DNA from: an uncultured Lachnospira sp.
GTDB taxonomy: Bacteria > Bacillota > Clostridia > Lachnospirales > Lachnospiraceae
Reading direction: 5' to 3'
Assembly: GCA_934359185.1 (NCBI GenBank)
Contig: CAKRLE010000011.1
Location: 1-64,000, forward strand
Length of the DNA stretch: 64,000 nt
The notes under the pieces were generated by a model. The model was not told the origin of the DNA. It worked only from the letters and a program-made list of their open reading frames with translations, and ran no database searches. This document shows, piece after piece, positions 18,897-27,929 of the stretch (position 1 is the first letter of the stretch; the number at the start of each line of letters is the position of its first letter). The translations under genes were made by a program, and so were the position numbers.

Positions 18897-19982
18897 CTAC
18901 AGATAATAGCTCACAGGCAGCAAATAATTCAAATATCGTATAACAGGCATAACTCCTGTCAGATTAAAGAATATCGGGCAGAATACAAGACTCGCAACCA
19001 TACATACTGGAATTGCACCTGCAAACACACTTGCATCTCTTACAACCAGTGCAAGCAGACTATTAACTATAACAAGAATAAAGATATATACTATCATACG
19101 CACTGCCTCCTCTGGAAAATCTGCCTCTCCCAAAATCAGCATTGACATTTCTGCTGATATTGCAAACAAAATAACTGGAACAGCTACATACAAAACAGCT
19201 CCAGCACATGACATCTTTCTTGTGAGCGCCATAAATATGCCTTTGTTTCTATCACGACAATACATAACACCGCCTGACATAGCCGCTATCATAACCATAA
19301 CACCTAAAATTCCACGTATCGGAAAATTCACTGCTACAGTTTCAAGTTCACTGCTTCCTCCATCATCATCTAATACCTCAAATCTGAAATAAGAGATATC
19401 ATCATTCACGCTATACGCTTCATATCTTTTTGTTAGTTCCGCTATTGCCTGCTGCCGCATCGAATCAAATTCATTCTTTGACTCAACATAATTAACTGCA
19501 ATATTAAGAGAATATACCTTAAAAAGTTCCTTAAACACAATCTCATTAGAGATAGAGGTTATATAAGAAGAATCACTGACAGCAAGCCTTATTACACCTC
19601 TATAGCTTTTATTATCCAGTCTTTCAGTAAGCCTGTCCCTGAATATATATCCAAAATCAGCCACGCCCGACCTGACATCATTATAGAATGTATCTTTGTC
19701 ATCAACTATGTAATATCTTACCACGCTGTTTAGCCGGCACAGATTATCAGCAATCTTAACAGCCACATCATCATTATCACAGACATATAATGCTGCAGAT
19801 GGTCTTTCACTCTTATCACCATTCTGGCTTACACAAGCAATCCTGTCAAATGTACCTGTGGTAACGCCAAGTCCGATACACGAAGCTATCGGCATTGATA
19901 TTAATAACACTGCCATCAGCGGCGTTCTCAAGGTCTTCTTAACCAGAAGCCAGAACCATATTATAAGCCTTTTAATATTCAT
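18897..19982 (-). CDS. ABC-2 type transporter permease (second subunit)
   Basis: Integral membrane subunit of an ABC exporter. An N-terminal helix (about 14-36) is followed by a ~190-residue extracytoplasmic domain and then about five helices in the last 160 residues, the usual ABC-2/YhgE-like plan. The ATG at 19982 has AGGAG nine bases upstream, while the frame extends six codons further to a GTG. It lies between its sister permease (86 bases upstream) and the phosphopantetheinyl transferase. The substrate cannot be read from sequence. Confidence 0.82.
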   Translation of the reverse strand: MNIKRLIIWFWLLVKKTLRTPLMAVLLISMPIASCIGLGVTTGTFDRIACVSQNGDKSERPSAALYVCDNDDVAVKIADNLCRLNSVVRYYIVDDKDTFYNDVRSGVADFGYIFRDRLTERLDNKSYRGVIRLAVSDSSYITSISNEIVFKELFKVYSLNIAVNYVESKNEFDSMRQQAIAELTKRYEAYSVNDDISYFRFEVLDDDGGSSELETVAVNFPIRGILGVMVMIAAMSGGVMYCRDRNKGIFMALTRKMSCAGAVLYVAVPVILFAISAEMSMLILGEADFPEEAVRMIVYIFILVIVNSLLALVVRDASVFAGAIPVCMVASLVFCPIFFNLTGVMPVIRYLNYLLPVSYYL

Positions 19983-20068
19983 ACAAGCCAACTCCTGCAC
20001 TTAATGCTATCCCGCATTAAATTCTATCCATCATCCAATTATTTAGCTACCGCCATGTGACCACATAT

Positions 20069-21337
20069 TTATCCTATCAGCATCACTTTAACAAAGTAAC
20101 GTATCCATCTTGCCGGAAGCACACTTCCAATGCGTGCAGCCCAGTCTGGGAGCATTGACTGCTCTAAAAGACACCCACATGCCAGAAACATAAGAAGATA
20201 AATGATACACAAAACAATTATACCTGAATACCCATCTCCCTGTGTTCCTTCTTTTCCCCGAGACAGTGCATATATCAGCGCCGCAACAATATAATTAATA
20301 ACAACCGCTGCAACAATGCATCCAATCCCTTTAAATATATTTCTAAAAGCCTTCAAAATTCCAGCGCCTGTATACTCACTAAATCCATCAACAGCTGTTA
20401 TAATTCCTGCCACCTCCGGATAACGCATCGCCGAAAGGCACACAAGCAGATATATAACTGCATATATCGCAGATGTCACCAGAGACACCGCTATAACCTT
20501 TGTTAAAAATGATACAATTACCGGTATTCTTCTCTGTCTAAGCATACAACTAAATTCATATTTGTCAGGATAAAGGCACTGTGCACACAACACACCACCC
20601 ATAGCAATTATTATCATAATTCCTGTACATACAAATGATTGCACAACAGAAAGTCCCCTGCCTCCCGACACATATTCAGTCGTTATATATGCACTCCTGT
20701 CAAGGGCATAAGAAAAATATTCTGCATTAAGTTCCATCTCTGCCTGATACAGCTTGATAACCCCATTAAAATACTCATCAATCATATCATCAACCGCATA
20801 TATTCCAATCTGGGCAGATGATACATCCTCAGCGCCAGCCTTAATCATTTCCTGAAAAAGTGCTGATGACACATTAGTTCCACTCCCCGCAAATATAATT
20901 CTTGCAGGTCTTCCATTCCCTGATATTATCTTACTTATGAAATCAGATGGTATCACAGCAACTGCCGCATATCCTCCATTCTTTAACCTCTCTATGGCAG
21001 CTGCCTCATCATCGCAGTACTCAAACTCGCCGATATTTTTTACTGAATCAATACTGCCGACATAATCAACCGCCATTTTTATATATACCGACTCGTCAAC
21101 ATCACCGACAACCGGCATATTGATAGTCGAAGTACTGCCAGTATCCATACATACCGCAACTTTAAGCTTATCTTCTGATGCACCGCCAAGCTCGCTTGTC
21201 GTCTTGATTCCGATAGTTCCAAGTATCAGCAGTACAATAAAAAGAGCTGTTCCAAGAATAGCTCTTGGCATAAATGTTACTGCCTGCTTTATTCTTAAGA
21301 CCAGCAATGCTACATACATTTTTACCTTTACACGCAT
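20069..21337 (-). CDS. ABC-2 type transporter permease (first subunit)
   Basis: A 422-residue membrane protein with the same layout as the next gene: one N-terminal helix (about 22-42), an extracytoplasmic domain (about 45-235) and a C-terminal block of about six helices. The N-terminal part has 'YVALLVLRIKQAVTFMPRAI', typical of ABC-2 subunits. Its start overlaps the ATPase stop by ten bases. The two permeases probably form a heterodimer with the ATPase. No substrate motif was seen. Confidence 0.83.
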   Translation of the reverse strand: MRVKVKMYVALLVLRIKQAVTFMPRAILGTALFIVLLILGTIGIKTTSELGGASEDKLKVAVCMDTGSTSTINMPVVGDVDESVYIKMAVDYVGSIDSVKNIGEFEYCDDEAAAIERLKNGGYAAVAVIPSDFISKIISGNGRPARIIFAGSGTNVSSALFQEMIKAGAEDVSSAQIGIYAVDDMIDEYFNGVIKLYQAEMELNAEYFSYALDRSAYITTEYVSGGRGLSVVQSFVCTGIMIIIAMGGVLCAQCLYPDKYEFSCMLRQRRIPVIVSFLTKVIAVSLVTSAIYAVIYLLVCLSAMRYPEVAGIITAVDGFSEYTGAGILKAFRNIFKGIGCIVAAVVINYIVAALIYALSRGKEGTQGDGYSGIIVLCIIYLLMFLACGCLLEQSMLPDWAARIGSVLPARWIRYFVKVMLIG

Positions 21338-21927
21338 ATCTTACCATCCCGAAGCACAACAATCCTGTCTGCCATAGTAATCTCCGCATCCTCATGACTT
21401 GAAAACAGCACAATACCGCCTTTCCCTGTGAATGCCTTCACAAAATCACGTATAACAGCCTTGAATTCGCGGTCAAGCGATGCCCCTGGCTCATCCATGA
21501 TAAGAATATCTGGATTATTGCCACATGCGCATGCGATACTTGCACGCTTTTTCATTCCACCAGATAACTTCAACACTCTCCTGTCTATATATGATAATAT
21601 GTCAAGTCTGCCAATATAGCCTTCACTGCACATTTTCTCAACCCTGCTGCCGCCAACGCAGAACCAGAACTTAAGATTGTCCCTCACTGTAAGCTCATCT
21701 ATCAGCGGTGACTCCTGTGGAACATACCCGATACGCACATTATCAGCACCATAATTTATACTTCCACCATCAGCCTTTATGACACCTGCAATTATTTTAA
21801 GAAGCGTTGATTTGCCGCATCCATTGGTTCCAGCTATGCACACAGACTCGCCAGGATTAATCTCAAGATTGACCCCGTCAAGAACCTGCTGCCTTCCATA
21901 TCTTTTGCTTATATTATCAATCTTCAT
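21328..21927 (-). CDS. ABC transporter ATP-binding protein
   Basis: A 199-residue ATPase that should power the two adjacent permeases. It has Walker A 'GTNGCGKST', a Q-loop in 'YVPQESPLI', signature 'LSGGMKKR' and Walker B 'DILIMDEPGASLD', followed by the switch His in 'LFSSHEDAE'. The start at 21927 (AGGGG ten bases upstream) overlaps the end of the FliB-like gene by 11 bases. The signature has Met instead of Gln, a common variant in ABC-2 exporters. Confidence 0.9.
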   Translation of the reverse strand: MKIDNISKRYGRQQVLDGVNLEINPGESVCIAGTNGCGKSTLLKIIAGVIKADGGSINYGADNVRIGYVPQESPLIDELTVRDNLKFWFCVGGSRVEKMCSEGYIGRLDILSYIDRRVLKLSGGMKKRASIACACGNNPDILIMDEPGASLDREFKAVIRDFVKAFTGKGGIVLFSSHEDAEITMADRIVVLRDGKICV

Positions 21928-23173
21928 ATAACAAAAGCCCCTCAAGCACCTTGATACTATAGCATCTCTTTCTCATAAAATAATCTGAGTACACCTCAAA
22001 ATTCGTATACGAATGTTCAAACTGTCTTGAATAAAGATGTGCTATGTCAACATGTTCATCGTATTCTGTATTGCCATTCTCATGCCAGCACACCATATCC
22101 AGCTGTCTTACAATCAGATATCCCACAACCGCATTTTTAATCTTTAAGACAAGATTAATATCATACACACTATCCAGGAAATATCTGTATACATAATAAT
22201 CAAGAAGCTGCCTGAACTGGTACTCTTTATCCTTATAGTACTTTTTAAAGCCTTTAAGAGCATTTCTGTACATTTCATCAGCCAATGTATAATTAAAAAC
22301 CTCGTTCCCGATTTTGTCCGATTTGTTCAATTTTTTTATATTCCGTTCAAATGCTCTTTCTTTGTCTACATAAATAAGCCAGTCTTTATTGATGACTTCC
22401 ATTCCCTTGAACGAATCAAAGAACTTGGAAACCGCATCAATATATCTGCTTCCCACACCAGCTCTGCCAGCCTCACGCTGTCTGTCGTTATCTTTTTTTA
22501 ACTTTTCCCTGCATGAACTGACAACATTACAGCAATATTCTTTGTCTTTAAACCGCTTGACAACTGATGCAATAAGGTCATCTCTCTCATTATCCATATG
22601 CTTCTGAATCTGTCTGGCAAATTCCAGCAATATAATACAGACCTCATCAACACTGAATTCCTCATAGTCTATTATGTCAAATGCAAGTTTTCTTGCGTTA
22701 CATAGCTGCATATACAAAAATGCATCTATATCATTGTACATATCTATTGGTTTTCCGTCTTCAAATTCATCAAAATGCATCTTCTGTCTGTCAGCAAACA
22801 TAAGCTTACCAGCAGTTATACATGACGGAGCAATTCCTATCTCCCTGACATTGCCATATTCATTAATAAATCTTGGAAATTCATCACATGTCTCACACAG
22901 ATGTTCCTCACCAAGTGCAATATATAAGTCGCACAGATTTTTATCATTAAGGAACGGGCATCTTTTATCCTCGGTCAGTGTAAATGTGCATCCTCCTTCT
23001 TTTTCTGGCACCATGACACTTTTTAACCTATTACCAAATTCTCCCTTAACGGATTTGTAGTATCTGTATGACTTCTCATCCACGTCAACATCCCATCCAG
23101 CGCAGCATGTATCTGTGCAATCTCCTGCTATACATTTGAAATCTTTATAATAATAAGGTGTTCTAATCTTCAT
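21917..23173 (-). CDS. FliB-like lysine N-methylase family protein
   Basis: Resembles the flagellin lysine-N-methylase FliB family, an Fe-S/Cys-rich group. The start 'MKIRTPYYYKDFKC', the cluster 'CIAGDCTDTCCAGWDVDVD' and later Cys at 'CTFT', 'CPFL', 'LCDLY', 'LCETCDEFPR' and 'PSCITAG' all fit. In Salmonella FliB methylates flagellin; here no flagellin gene is near, and the gene heads an ABC exporter/phosphopantetheinyl transferase operon, so the substrate may differ. The frame extends 13 codons upstream to 23212, but the internal ATG gives the family's usual N-terminus. A promoter ends almost at the start codon. Confidence 0.8.
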   Translation of the reverse strand: MKIRTPYYYKDFKCIAGDCTDTCCAGWDVDVDEKSYRYYKSVKGEFGNRLKSVMVPEKEGGCTFTLTEDKRCPFLNDKNLCDLYIALGEEHLCETCDEFPRFINEYGNVREIGIAPSCITAGKLMFADRQKMHFDEFEDGKPIDMYNDIDAFLYMQLCNARKLAFDIIDYEEFSVDEVCIILLEFARQIQKHMDNERDDLIASVVKRFKDKEYCCNVVSSCREKLKKDNDRQREAGRAGVGSRYIDAVSKFFDSFKGMEVINKDWLIYVDKERAFERNIKKLNKSDKIGNEVFNYTLADEMYRNALKGFKKYYKDKEYQFRQLLDYYVYRYFLDSVYDINLVLKIKNAVVGYLIVRQLDMVCWHENGNTEYDEHVDIAHLYSRQFEHSYTNFEVYSDYFMRKRCYSIKVLEGLLLYED

Positions 23174-23180
23174 AAATAAT

Positions 23181-23209
23181 ATTTTAGCCTTATTTGTATT
23201 GTGATACAA
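23181..23209 (-). promoter_or_regulatory. Probable promoter of the FliB-ABC operon
   Basis: Minus strand TTGTAT (23204-23209), 17-base spacer, TAAAAT (23181-23186). The predicted transcript start falls at or next to the ATG at 23173, suggesting a very short or absent leader. Confidence 0.5.
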
Positions 23210-23227
23210 CATGTTTTTGTGTATAAT
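23199..23227 (+). promoter_or_regulatory. Promoter of the amino-acid ABC importer
   Basis: TTGTGA (23199-23204), 17-base spacer, TATAAT (23222-23227), 35 bases before the start codon. Its -35 region overlaps that of the divergent promoter, so the two should compete for polymerase. Confidence 0.7.
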
Positions 23228-23261
23228 CTTCTATAAAATGATATAAACAAGGAGAAGAAAC

Positions 23262-24770
23262 ATGTATGGAAAACTAAAAAAATTAGTACTTCTGTCTATG
23301 TTAGTGCTATCCGTCTGTGGACTTGCAGGATGTGGCAAGATTGCCAAAAACACCGTATTTTCAGTTGATGATTTATCTGGCAAAAAAATCGGTGTCCAGC
23401 TTGGCACAACAGGCGATACATTAGTAAGTGACATGGAAGATGACGGCTCTAACACTACTATAGAGCGATTTAACAAAGGTAATGATGCCGTAGCTGCATT
23501 AAAGCAGGGAAAAATTGATGCGGTAGTAATTGACCAGATGCCAGCCAAATCATTTGTTGAGATTAATCGTGATCTTATGATTCTTGACGAAGAATTTGCA
23601 ATTGAGGATTACGCAATATGTATCTCTAAGAGCAGACCTGACCTTAAAGCCTCTATTGATGAGGCAATAGATTATCTGTCAGCTAATGGCACAGTGCAGA
23701 AAATTCTTGACAATTACATCGGTGACAATGCTGGAAAAACACCTTATGTAACTCCTGAGGGAACAGACCACAGCAAAGGTACACTCGTAATGGCAACCAA
23801 TGCTTATTTCAAGCCATATGAGTATTACGACAACGGAACTATCAAAGGTATTGATGTTGACTTTGCAACTGCAATCGCTGACTACCTTGGAATGAACTTA
23901 AAGATTGAGGATATGGAGTTTGATTCCATTATCACAGCAGTACAGTCGGGCAAGGCTGATTTTGGTGCTGCCGGTATGACTGTGACTGCCGAAAGACTTA
24001 AAAATATTGATTTTTCCAAGTCTTACACAACATCTTATCAGGTTATTATTGTAAGAGACAATGAAGCAATCGCTGAAAGCCAGAGCATTGTTAACAGATT
24101 TAAGAACGATTTCCTTGCAGAAAACAGATACCAGTATGTGCTTACCGGTCTTATGAATACTATTCTTATTGCATTCTTCGCTGCACTTATGGGTATTGTA
24201 TTAGGATTTATCGTAGCTGTTATCCGCTCAACGCACGACAAATCAGGCGGTCTTAATATCGCTAATTTCATATGTAATATATATCTTACTGTAATCCGTG
24301 GTACACCTACTATGGTACAGCTTCTGATTATATATTACATTATATTCGGTTCTGTCAGCATCAACAAAACTATCGTGGCAATACTTGCTTTCGGTATCAA
24401 CTCTGGTGCTTATGTTGCTGAGATATTCCGTTCAGGAATTATGTCAATCGACAACGGACAGTTTGAGGCGGCACGAAGCCTTGGACTTCCATATCACAAG
24501 ACATTCAGATACGTAATTCTGCCACAGGCATTTAAGAATGTACTTCCTGCCCTGGCTAATGAATTTATCGTTCTGTTAAAAGAAACTTCAATCAGTGGTT
24601 ACATTGGCCTTACAGATCTTACCCGTGGTGGTGATATCGTAAGAAGTATCACATATGACGCAATGCTTCCACTCTTTACAGTAGCTCTTATATATCTTGT
24701 ATTGGTTGTGATTCTTTCATCACTTGTAAAGAAGCTTGAAAGGAGATTAAGAAGCAATGAGCGCAGATAA
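23262..24770 (+). CDS. Amino-acid ABC importer: binding domain (permuted) fused to permease
   Basis: A lipoprotein-type signal with lipobox LAGC (Cys24) is followed by a family 3 solute-binding domain fused to a permease (about 285-492; EAA loop '[20 protein letters not shown]'). The order within the binding domain is unusual. Residues ~34-154 match the second lobe and C-terminus of normal proteins ('[15 protein letters not shown]', '[12 protein letters not shown]'). Residues ~173-265 match the first lobe ('[18 protein letters not shown]', '[18 protein letters not shown]'). It therefore reads as a circularly permuted domain. A polar amino acid is the likely substrate. AAGGAG precedes the ATG. 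Confidence 0.88.
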   Translation: MYGKLKKLVLLSMLVLSVCGLAGCGKIAKNTVFSVDDLSGKKIGVQLGTTGDTLVSDMEDDGSNTTIERFNKGNDAVAALKQGKIDAVVIDQMPAKSFVEINRDLMILDEEFAIEDYAICISKSRPDLKASIDEAIDYLSANGTVQKILDNYIGDNAGKTPYVTPEGTDHSKGTLVMATNAYFKPYEYYDNGTIKGIDVDFATAIADYLGMNLKIEDMEFDSIITAVQSGKADFGAAGMTVTAERLKNIDFSKSYTTSYQVIIVRDNEAIAESQSIVNRFKNDFLAENRYQYVLTGLMNTILIAFFAALMGIVLGFIVAVIRSTHDKSGGLNIANFICNIYLTVIRGTPTMVQLLIIYYIIFGSVSINKTIVAILAFGINSGAYVAEIFRSGIMSIDNGQFEAARSLGLPYHKTFRYVILPQAFKNVLPALANEFIVLLKETSISGYIGLTDLTRGGDIVRSITYDAMLPLFTVALIYLVLVVILSSLVKKLERRLRSNERR

Positions 24771-25572
24771 TATTAATAATACTAATAATGATACTACTAT
24801 CAATGTTAATCCTAACAACACAGACAATTCTGAAAAAGACTGGAATGTAATTTTACGTGTTGAGAATTTAAAAAAAGTCTATGGTGAACATGTTGTTCTT
24901 AACGGAATAAGCACCACTATAAGAAAAGGTGAGGTTGTTGCAATCATCGGACCTTCCGGCTGTGGTAAATCAACATTTTTACGTTCTCTTAATATGTTAG
25001 AGATTCCAACTGAAGGACATGTATATTTCCACGATACAGACCTCACTGACAAGTCTGTCAACATTAACGAAATACGTGAAAAACTGGGAATGGTATTCCA
25101 GAATTTCAATCTTTTCCCTAATATGACAGTTAAGAAAAATGTTATGTTAGCCCCTGTACAGCTAAAGGTTATGTCTGAGGAAGAAGCTGATGCTAAAGCA
25201 CTTGAGCTTCTCGACAGGGTTGGATTAAAGGAAAAGGCTGACCAGTACCCTGACATGCTCTCAGGCGGTCAGAAACAGCGTGTTGCTATTGCCCGTGCAA
25301 TGGCTATGAATCCAGAGGTTATGTTATTCGATGAGCCTACTTCTGCCCTCGATCCTGAGATGGTCGGTGAGGTTCTTTCCATCATTAAGGAGCTTGCTGA
25401 TTCCGGCATGACAATGCTTATTGTTACACATGAGATGGGATTTGCAAAAGAAGTTGCTACAAGAGCGATGTTTTTCTCTGATGGTGTTATCTCCGAGGAG
25501 AATACACCTAAAGAACTGTTTGAAAATCCTCAGACAGCACGTCTTAAAGACTTCTTATCTAAGGTATTGTAA
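24757..25572 (+). CDS. Amino-acid ABC transporter ATP-binding protein (GlnQ/PAAT type)
   Basis: ATPase partner of the preceding fusion permease, overlapping it by 14 bases. Motifs: Walker A 'GPSGCGKST', Q-loop '[13 protein letters not shown]', signature '[14 protein letters not shown]', Walker B '[14 protein letters not shown]' and H-loop 'IVTHEMGFA'. Compared with the usual ~240 residues it carries ~30 extra Asn/Thr-rich N-terminal residues; an AAGGAG site ten bases before the ATG supports this start. A downstream hairpin ends the operon. Confidence 0.94.
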   Translation: MSADNINNTNNDTTINVNPNNTDNSEKDWNVILRVENLKKVYGEHVVLNGISTTIRKGEVVAIIGPSGCGKSTFLRSLNMLEIPTEGHVYFHDTDLTDKSVNINEIREKLGMVFQNFNLFPNMTVKKNVMLAPVQLKVMSEEEADAKALELLDRVGLKEKADQYPDMLSGGQKQRVAIARAMAMNPEVMLFDEPTSALDPEMVGEVLSIIKELADSGMTMLIVTHEMGFAKEVATRAMFFSDGVISEENTPKELFENPQTARLKDFLSKVL

Positions 25573-25583
25573 TATATATAATT

Positions 25584-25622
25584 ATAAGCTGCACACCTTG
25601 CCGATGTGCAGCTTATTTTATG
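25584..25622. terminator. Terminator between the ABC importer and lgt
   Basis: A perfect 12-bp stem (25584-25595 and 25605-25616) with a 9-base loop and T-rich flanks; placed to end the plus-strand operon and possibly the converging lgt transcript. Confidence 0.8.
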
Positions 25623-25632
25623 TTTTAAATAC

Positions 25633-26439
25633 TTATTTACTCTGACTCTTTTTTTCTTTGCCAGCATTTCTTCTGTTAAATACAAACAGGACAATTCCAC
25701 CAAGCACCATAAACAAAGATATAAACTGTGATGTTGATAATGCTCCAACAGCACCTCTGTAATCATCTCTCAAAAACTCTATAAGAAATCTTCCAATTCC
25801 ATACATCCACAGATAAAGGCATCCTATATCACCAGCCACATGCCCGAATTTCTTTGACCCTGGAACTGATGCCTCTCCGGCTTTGGCAGATATAACTATA
25901 AGAATGACTGCAAACAGGATATCTCCTGCTGCAGATATAAGCTGTGTTGGAATCAGCTTAACTCCTGCTGGGGCAAGGCTCCCCTCAGGAAATATAACGC
26001 CAAATGCTGAATCTGTATGTCTTCCATAACAGCATCCCGCAAGAAAGCATCCAATTCTTCCAAATCCCTGTGCAATCGCAACCTCTGGTATAATAAGGTC
26101 AAAATACTGCAAAAAGCTTAATTTCTTGACATGGCAGTACAAAAGACAGCAGAGTACTCCTGCTATGATTCCACCATAAACTACGAATCCTGCCCTTCCA
26201 AGCACACTTCCAGGTGCCTCAATAAACTCCTGGAAATTTACAATGACATACAGAAGCTTTGCGCCTAGAAATCCGCAAAGAATAGCAATTATAGCCATAT
26301 CTATAACGCTTTCCTGATTAAGCCCTTTCTTCTTAGCTCTGTACTCGCCTACAAGAAGTGCCACGATGAATCCAATGCCTATCATGAATCCATAACCCGG
26401 TATATTTAATTTACCAACGCTGAATAATATGCTGCGCAT
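25633..26439 (-). CDS. lgt: Prolipoprotein diacylglyceryl transferase family protein
   Basis: Multi-pass membrane enzyme that attaches diacylglycerol to lipobox Cys. The 268-residue protein has about seven helices, the N-terminal 'IPGYGFMIGIGFIVA' segment and the family core 'GFGRIGCFLAGCCYGR'. In E. coli Lgt this signature reads GRIGNFINGE; here the Asn and Glu positions are Cys, a version I associate with clostridial members. Window lipoproteins (23262, 55354, 60486) are potential substrates. It follows the YkgJ-like gene by 12 bases. Confidence 0.82.
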   Translation of the reverse strand: MRSILFSVGKLNIPGYGFMIGIGFIVALLVGEYRAKKKGLNQESVIDMAIIAILCGFLGAKLLYVIVNFQEFIEAPGSVLGRAGFVVYGGIIAGVLCCLLYCHVKKLSFLQYFDLIIPEVAIAQGFGRIGCFLAGCCYGRHTDSAFGVIFPEGSLAPAGVKLIPTQLISAAGDILFAVILIVISAKAGEASVPGSKKFGHVAGDIGCLYLWMYGIGRFLIEFLRDDYRGAVGALSTSQFISLFMVLGGIVLFVFNRRNAGKEKKSQSK

Positions 26440-26451
26440 ATGTAACCTCCT

Positions 26452-27165
26452 TTAATCATCCATTCCCATAGCCTTCAACGCCATATCAATCCTTTGCCCG
26501 ATTAATTCAAAAAATTCATCATCAGTTCCATATGGTGTCATAAAAAATGTTTTTAACGTATACATGCATATTGTACGAATCTGAGTCTGGGCTGTATTAT
26601 TATCGAGTTCTCCTTCTGCCTCAGAATTTTTTATCTGTGCCACTGATGATTTAATCTTAACAAGATATCTGTGCCACTGTGATACAAATTCATCATACCT
26701 GCCGCCATACTCACTGTTAATCCATTTTTTAATCTTTATCTTAGCCAGATTATCTTTATTGCACTGACCTTTCTGTAATATATACTTAAAATGTGTCTCA
26801 TCTTCCCAGTATCGTCCTAAAGGAAATAACCTGCACACCCCCGGACGTGCTGTGTGTATCTTACACATATTCTTTTCATCAAGAAATGAACATGAATCTG
26901 TCTCTTTATTCATCGCCATATTAGGAAGCATTATGCCATCAACGATATTAATCTCCACAAATCCATCAAGAAGCTGTTCCATCGTCATATTAAGCCTTGT
27001 AGTCAGCCTGTGTACATCAAATGGGTCTAATACAATAGATTTATCCATTCCGTGGCAGCAGACCTGCCTGCAGCCTGTACAGCCTGCTGTATCAGCCTTC
27101 ACCATATCATTATCTGTATATAACTTTCCATCAGATATATTTTCAAGAGATTCTTCTCTATACAT
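26452..27165 (-). CDS. YkgJ-family Cys-cluster protein
   Basis: A 237-residue soluble protein with the 'CTGCRQVCCHG' (CxxCxxxCC-type) motif near residue 30, then 'CSFLDEKNMCKIHTARPGVC' and 'LFPLGR', the layout of the YkgJ/UPF0153 family thought to bind Zn2+ or an Fe-S cluster. The biochemical role of the family is unsettled. The C-terminal half is helical with no known motif. GGAGG precedes the ATG. Transcribed with lgt just downstream. Confidence 0.8.
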   Translation of the reverse strand: MYREESLENISDGKLYTDNDMVKADTAGCTGCRQVCCHGMDKSIVLDPFDVHRLTTRLNMTMEQLLDGFVEINIVDGIMLPNMAMNKETDSCSFLDEKNMCKIHTARPGVCRLFPLGRYWEDETHFKYILQKGQCNKDNLAKIKIKKWINSEYGGRYDEFVSQWHRYLVKIKSSVAQIKNSEAEGELDNNTAQTQIRTICMYTLKTFFMTPYGTDDEFFELIGQRIDMALKAMGMDD

Positions 27166-27269
27166 ACTCTTCCTCCGCTAAATATTCCTGGCTTACCAAT
27201 GTGCACTAGGTTCGAAAACACCTCACCAAGTGCCCAGGTATGATTCTCACTAAGCTCAGCTTTGCTTCG

Positions 27270-27902
27270 CTAAGTGTTCATGGCACAAATGCTGTTCAGA
27301 CAACATTTGTCACAATATGGCATGGTTCTTGCTGTGCATACTGCCCTTCCATGCTCGACAAACCTGTGACACAATCCATTGCCTTCCTCTGGTGGAACAA
27401 TCTTCCACAATGCCATCTCTACTTTTTTAGGGTCTTTTTCATTATTTACAAGACCTATTCTGTTGCACAGGCGGATACAATGTGTATCGGTAACTATTGC
27501 TGGTTTGCCAAATACATCACCAATTATAAGATTAGCACTCTTTCTTCCAACACCCGGCAATTCGAGCAGCTTGTCAAAATCATCCGGCACTTTGTCATTA
27601 TATTTTTCATGAAGCATCTTCATACATGCGCTGATATCTTTTGCCTTGCTTTTTCCCAAACCGCATGGGCGCACGATATCCTCAATTTCTGACACCTCTG
27701 CACTGGCTAATGCTTCAATTGTAGGAAATTTGGCATACAAATCCTGAACAACTACATTGACCCTTGCATCTGTACACTGCGCCGCAAGCCTTACGCTTAC
27801 AAGCAGTTTCCACGCTTCATCATAATCAAGGCTGCACTCTGCATCGGGATATTCCTTTTTTAATCTGTCAATTACTTCAAGAGCAAGCTGCTTCTTAGTC
27901 AT
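27270..27902 (-). CDS. nth: Endonuclease III
   Basis: DNA glycosylase/AP lyase that removes oxidised pyrimidines. It contains the helix-hairpin-helix 'LPGVGRKSANLI' with the catalytic Lys, 'VTDTHCIRLCNRIGL' with the catalytic Asp, and a C-terminal 4Fe-4S loop. The Cys spacing of that loop reads C-x7-C-x2-C-x5-C, one residue longer in the first interval than the classical C-x6. Length 210 is normal. It starts 27 bases after the hypB stop. Confidence 0.93.
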   Translation of the reverse strand: MTKKQLALEVIDRLKKEYPDAECSLDYDEAWKLLVSVRLAAQCTDARVNVVVQDLYAKFPTIEALASAEVSEIEDIVRPCGLGKSKAKDISACMKMLHEKYNDKVPDDFDKLLELPGVGRKSANLIIGDVFGKPAIVTDTHCIRLCNRIGLVNNEKDPKKVEMALWKIVPPEEGNGLCHRFVEHGRAVCTARTMPYCDKCCLNSICAMNT

Positions 27903-27929
27903 ATAACCACCTACTTGTTTATTATACTA

